From: an uncultured Prevotellaceae bacterium
Lineage (GTDB): Bacteria; Bacteroidota; Bacteroidia; Bacteroidales; Bacteroidaceae
Direction of reading: 5' to 3'
DNA length: 64,000 bases
Assembly (NCBI GenBank): GCA_946406435.1
Contig: CAMJKP010000003.1
Coordinates: 27,568-91,567 of the forward strand
Below the pieces are notes generated by a model. The model saw only the letters and a program-made list of their open reading frames with translations. It had not been told where the DNA came from and did no database searches. Position numbers and translations under genes: made by a program. Positions 60,571-64,000 of this stretch are shown one piece after another (position 1 is the stretch's first letter; each line of letters starts with the position of its first letter).

Positions 60571-61626
60571 ATGAAAAGAATAATATCACTATTTGTAATT
60601 GCTATCGCAATATTTCAATCGGCGCTTGCTCAGGACATCGTGAATGAGGGCGCTCCATATTATCTTCCAAAAACCGCATTCAAATTCCGTATTCTTGTCC
60701 AGAAGACCAAGTTTACTCCTGGAGAATATGCAGAGTATGCATCTCGATACCTGAAGCAATCAGATGCCGTACTCGAGCCTAAGACATCATACAAGATTAT
60801 CGACCTCCAGATGCAGACTATTGGCGTGCCAGACCCTTCAAAGCACTTTAACGCTAAGGCTGGCATGAAGTATAACATACAGAAAATCCACGTTAGCGAT
60901 AATGGCGTGCTCCTCTCTGTCAATACAGATCCTGCACCTAACAAGGAGGAGCCTTCGTTTTCTCCAGCCAGAAAGCCTGCCCCACTTAATCCTCGCGACT
61001 ATATGAGTGAGGATATTCTTGCAGCAGGAAGCAGAGCAAAAATGGCTCAGCTCTGTGCTGAGGAAATATATACTATCCGTACTTCACGTAATGACCTTAC
61101 TCGTGGTACCGCAGAGACCATGCCCAAGGATGGCGAGCAGTTAAAACTCATGCTTGCTTCGCTAAACAATCAGGAAAAAGCTCTTCGGCAACTTTTCGAG
61201 GGCATTACCGAGATTGATACTACCGAACACGTAGTTACAGTTATGGCTGATGCAGCCACTACTGGTCAGTTAGCATTCCGTTTCTCTGAAGCCTTCGGAA
61301 TAACCGATAATGACGATTTTTCTGGTTCACCATATTATCTTAGCGTGGCAGATCTCCAACTGACTCCAGAAGATACCCGAACAGAAAAAGAGAAAGCCGC
61401 CCAGAAAGAAGATCCCGGACTCTATATCAATGTTCCTGGAAAGGCTCATGTAGCGCTCTATAATGCCAACAAGACAATTAAGGAAATGGATATCTTCTAT
61501 CCTCAGTTTGGCAGAATAGAAAATCTTAGCGCAAGTCTATTCAACAAGAAAGTCATGACGACCTTCCAACTCAACCAAGTTACAGGTACGACAATAAACC
61601 TGAATGTACAGGAGGTTGGAAAATAG
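60571..61626 (+). CDS. Secreted DUF4831-type protein
   Basis: 351 residues with signal peptide MKRIISLFVIAIAIFQSALAQ. The pattern GAPYYLPKTAFKFRILVQKT near the N terminus, then YASRYLKQSD, and EEIYTIRTSRNDLTRGTAETMPKDG in the middle is what I associate with the Bacteroidota family DUF4831. No catalytic motif is visible. It follows nnrD by 12 bases, so probably the same transcript. A CG-phased array and a bidirectional terminator lie downstream. Confidence 0.82.
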   Translation: MKRIISLFVIAIAIFQSALAQDIVNEGAPYYLPKTAFKFRILVQKTKFTPGEYAEYASRYLKQSDAVLEPKTSYKIIDLQMQTIGVPDPSKHFNAKAGMKYNIQKIHVSDNGVLLSVNTDPAPNKEEPSFSPARKPAPLNPRDYMSEDILAAGSRAKMAQLCAEEIYTIRTSRNDLTRGTAETMPKDGEQLKLMLASLNNQEKALRQLFEGITEIDTTEHVVTVMADAATTGQLAFRFSEAFGITDNDDFSGSPYYLSVADLQLTPEDTRTEKEKAAQKEDPGLYINVPGKAHVALYNANKTIKEMDIFYPQFGRIENLSASLFNKKVMTTFQLNQVTGTTINLNVQEVGK

Positions 61627-61644
61627 CCGAAGCATACTCCAACC

Positions 61645-61760
61645 TTCGCTATACCTTCGTTCTTCCTTCGCTATGCCTTCGCTTTAAGTCCGTTCCTCCT
61701 TCGCTCTGAAACGAAGATAAGACAGACTGAAAATGGGACTTACAAGGGACTTACTTGGGA
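61645..61760 (+). repeat. 11-bp-period CG-phased array (CCTTCGCTATA type)
   Basis: CG at 61647, 61658, 61669, 61680, 61691 and 61702 (six exact 11-bp steps), in units CCTTCGCTATA, CCTTCGTTCTT, CCTTCGCTATG, CCTTCGCTTTA, AGTCCGTTCCT. After a 10-bp slip (61712), the tail continues as GGGACTT units with GG at 61735, 61746 and 61757, again 11 apart. It lies in a convergent gap. Confidence 0.93.
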
Positions 61761-61822
61761 GTCACAAAGAAAGTCCAAATACACTATATGTAATTTATAA
61801 GTTTACAAAACTCCCGCCAACA

Positions 61823-61868
61823 TAAACAAAGAAAGGGCAACCGTATTTGGTTGCCCTTTCTTTGTTTA
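61823..61868. terminator. Bidirectional terminator
   Basis: A perfect 20-bp stem (TAAACAAAGAAAGGGCAACC and its inverse) around a six-base loop, with A/T runs on both sides. It lies between the convergent DUF4831 and barrel genes. Confidence 0.93.
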
Positions 61869-61877
61869 TTATATTCG

Positions 61878-63098
61878 CTAAATTCCGAACTCTGCTGTTA
61901 CTCCCCACTTAACCATATCACCATCAGTTAAAGCCTTATGCACGTCACCATGTATACGAACAAATTGCTTGCCTAAAGACATTTGAGCACCAACACCAAT
62001 ATATCCTCCAACGTGTCCAGAGCCAGATCCCCAATCATGCGATTTATTAGACGTACTATACTGAGAATAAATAATTTTGTCATTTTCTGTCATTTTCATA
62101 TCTATTCCCGCAAATATGCCACCTCGGACTAATGGCTGAATTTTCCCTCTACCATAGCGTTTTACCATGCCAAGAGAGAAGGTCAATACGCTTTTTTCTA
62201 TAGTTGAATATGCTTCCGCATTAATAGGCATTCTCTCATGAGGAATAAATATCTCTGACTTGCATGTAGGAGTATAAATAACACAAATCTCAGCACTGAG
62301 GTCTTTCATAACTCTTTCAAGATCAACCTCTCCACCAATACCAATCTCAAATGTACCACAAGGATAGCTTTCGTCAAGGTATTCCTGATTATCACTTTTC
62401 TCTGTTGAATAATATGCATAGCCTGCAAATATCTTGAAATGAAGTTTCTTCTTGTCGGATTTCTCATTGTATTCATACACCATGCACTTACCACCGTCGG
62501 TACATACATCATTATGATAGTCACGTACAACGTTTATAAGTTTTTTCCTTGACATATCATTGTCATCCATGCCTTCTACTGCTTTCCATGATTTCTGCAA
62601 GAGAGACTTTACTTTGCCATATTGTTCTCTTTTTTCTTGTAGATTATCCTTGATTTCTTGAAGTGCTACCGGTGCATATCCTGCATAATTTGTTGCTCTG
62701 TTTGTAAGTTCAGCAATCTCACCATCCTCGCGTTCAAAGAAATAAAATTCATCAGAATTATGTGTAATGCAATATAAGTTCATTTTACCACGAACCATAA
62801 ATTCAGCAAAATACAATTCTGGTTCGCCAGTGACATTAAGACGACGCGAAACAAAGAACTTTCCATTGTGCTCAAATCGGAAACCCTCTATGTCACCCGG
62901 CTTATAGGTTGTCTTTACATCTCCACCATTAGCCCAGAAGTCACATTGCTTAGACATTTTCTCGTTAGTACGGAAGTCAATAATACCCCTGATAGTATCA
63001 CTTGTGTTCGTAATGACATATCCTGACTTTGGATTAGTCTGAGCCATTGTTACCGTTGCTGATATAGCCAGCAGCACAAAAAGAATGATTTTTCTCAT
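61878..63098 (-). CDS. Outer-membrane beta-barrel-type protein of unknown function
   Basis: 406 residues with signal peptide MRKIILFVLLAISATVTMAQ. The N-terminal half begins GYVITNTSDTIRGIIDFRTN and GDIEGFRFEHNGKFFVSRRL, a pattern seen in Bacteroidota secreted proteins. From about 225 the sequence becomes strand-rich with Gly/Tyr (FKIFAGYAYYSTEKSD, VGGYIGVGAQMSLGKQFVRI) and ends WGVTAEFGI, which suggests a C-terminal membrane barrel. Function unknown. It ends 10 bases from the shared terminator. Confidence 0.8.
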   Translation of the reverse strand: MRKIILFVLLAISATVTMAQTNPKSGYVITNTSDTIRGIIDFRTNEKMSKQCDFWANGGDVKTTYKPGDIEGFRFEHNGKFFVSRRLNVTGEPELYFAEFMVRGKMNLYCITHNSDEFYFFEREDGEIAELTNRATNYAGYAPVALQEIKDNLQEKREQYGKVKSLLQKSWKAVEGMDDNDMSRKKLINVVRDYHNDVCTDGGKCMVYEYNEKSDKKKLHFKIFAGYAYYSTEKSDNQEYLDESYPCGTFEIGIGGEVDLERVMKDLSAEICVIYTPTCKSEIFIPHERMPINAEAYSTIEKSVLTFSLGMVKRYGRGKIQPLVRGGIFAGIDMKMTENDKIIYSQYSTSNKSHDWGSGSGHVGGYIGVGAQMSLGKQFVRIHGDVHKALTDGDMVKWGVTAEFGI

Positions 63099-63353
63099 TG
63101 ATAATCTTAATTTCGCAGCAAGATATTAAAAGTTCTAGGATTCTTATGGGTCTGACACTTCAGCAGTCCTTGCGCTGCATGAACAAAGACAGCATAAAGT
63201 CAAAACACCATATAAAGATACAAATAAAATCTGAAATACATCTATTTTCCATGGATTTTTTCCTTATATCAGTGTAAAATAAACAAGCCATGCTGTTTTT
63301 ATGTCTTATTATTCGGAAAAAGCATGTATTATAAAGAAAAAAAATTATACAAC

Positions 63354-63385
63354 GAAAAAAGCCTCAAGACTTTCGTCCTGAGGCT
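63354..63385 (-). terminator. Terminator of the rRNA operon
   Basis: On the minus strand, AGCCTCAGGAC-GAAA-GTCTTGAGGCT (11-bp stem with one G-U) is followed by TTTTTT. It lies about 35 bases beyond the 5S gene. Confidence 0.92.
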
Positions 63386-63420
63386 TCTCTTTGACTGTTG
63401 TTATAGTCTTATATTGAAAG

Positions 63421-63531
<111 letters not shown>

Positions 63532-63547
63532 TGTTCTTTCGAAGCAT

Positions 63548-63702
63548 AATTGATAATTTATAATTGATAATTGACAATTATCATCACCAACCATGCACGT
63601 ATAAGGTGACCTATTGACAAGACAACCTGTATAGGAAAGACCATACAGTTGAAATTATGAGAACACTAATTGTCAATTTTCAATTATCAATTGTCAATTA
63701 GC
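63548..63702. repeat. Two opposed 7-bp-period arrays in the 23S-5S spacer
   Basis: Array 1 (63548-63582): AATTGAT, AATTTAT, AATTGAT, AATTGAC, AATTATC. Array 2 (63670-63702): AATTGTC, AATTTTC, AATTATC, AATTGTC, AATTA. They are approximate inverses of each other, so the spacer RNA could form a long stem around the sequence between them. Confidence 0.9.
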
Positions 63703-63707
63703 TTGCT

Positions 63708-64000
63708 GGAAAGCTTTCGGGCAATTAGTAGTGCTCGGCTTTGACGTCACCGTCTTTAGACCTGCACCCTATCAACGTCGTAGTCTACAACGACCCTCAA
63801 TGGAGTCCTCATCTTGCGGCTGGCTTCGCACTTAGATGCTTTCAGCGCTTATCCAATCCAGACTCAGATACCCGGCGGTGCACCTGGCGGCACAACCGGT
63901 AAACCGGAGGTCTGTCCATCACGGTCCTCTCGTACTAGTGACGGCACCACGCAAGACTCCAACGCCCACGATAGATAGAGACCGAACTGTCTCACGACGT
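63708..64000 (-). rRNA. rrl: 23S ribosomal RNA, 3' end (partial)
   Basis: The minus strand carries the 3'-terminal domains of 23S, including the sarcin-ricin loop AGTACGAGAGGACC (about 63925-63938) and GACGTTGATAGGGTGCAGGT. It continues past the right edge. The exact 3' end (near 63708-63720) is estimated. Confidence 0.95.

Overview
This looks like a chromosomal segment of a Bacteroidales bacterium, most likely Prevotellaceae (Prevotella/Segatella-like). The reasons are a type IX secretion core operon (porP-gldK-gldL-gldM-gldN), a BspA-type leucine-rich surface protein, DUF1573 and alpha-2-macroglobulin-like secreted proteins, and a hybrid two-component/AraC regulator. Promoters repeatedly show the Bacteroidota form TTTG-N19/20-TAnnTTTG, and strong Shine-Dalgarno sites are rare. 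No insertion sequence, prophage, CRISPR array or tRNA gene was found. I worked by eye from the sequence and the ORF track, so family names are recognition calls, not search results.

Layout. 1-2.9 kb (minus): MATE exporter, cytidylate-kinase-like protein and purT, which runs off the left edge. 2.9-5.9 kb: xseAB and ilvE. 6.4-11.3 kb: two large secreted proteins, each followed by a tiny MKK..YI.P peptide gene. 11.5-15.6 kb: trmB-topB and a small outer-membrane barrel. 15.8-26.2 kb: a long plus-strand run of mrp, alpha-2-macroglobulin-like, DUF1573, meaB, ispH and cmk. 26.4-36.6 kb: a helix-hairpin-helix/barrel protein, an OmpA-family protein, the porP-gldKLMN operon and a PorT-like barrel. 36.8-42.1 kb: priA, convergent with a hybrid regulator that lacks its ATPase domain. 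43.2-46.8 kb (minus): ECF sigma, anti-sigma-like and secreted proteins, and a TlpA-like protein without CxxC. 47.6-50.4 kb: a compact ADP-ribose-themed locus with an NrtR-type Nudix regulator, divergent from a VWA/macro-like fusion and an ADP-ribosylglycohydrolase. 51.2-63.1 kb: fba, ndk, an esterase-like protein lacking its serine, the hpt-adk-obgE-pgeF operon, nnrD and two envelope proteins. 63.4-64 kb: 5S and the 3' end of 23S rRNA (minus).

The most unusual content is intergenic. Six gaps contain degenerate arrays with CG dinucleotides spaced exactly 11 bp apart. The best runs 26194-26337, with 12 of 14 expected positions being CG. Two of these arrays contain a nearly identical 68-bp palindromic core in opposite orientations. 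Other gaps hold arrays of period 7 or 8, often forming dyads. A large GC-rich palindrome sits in frame inside the hybrid regulator, exactly where its histidine-kinase ATPase domain should be. The ADP-ribose locus has paired 19-bp operator-like palindromes beside its divergent promoters, and is bracketed by 42-bp and 32-bp direct repeats.

Together the genes suggest an anaerobic, envelope-rich commensal: T9SS and its likely cargo, surface proteins and barrels, plus housekeeping nucleotide, isoprenoid, DNA repair and restart genes.
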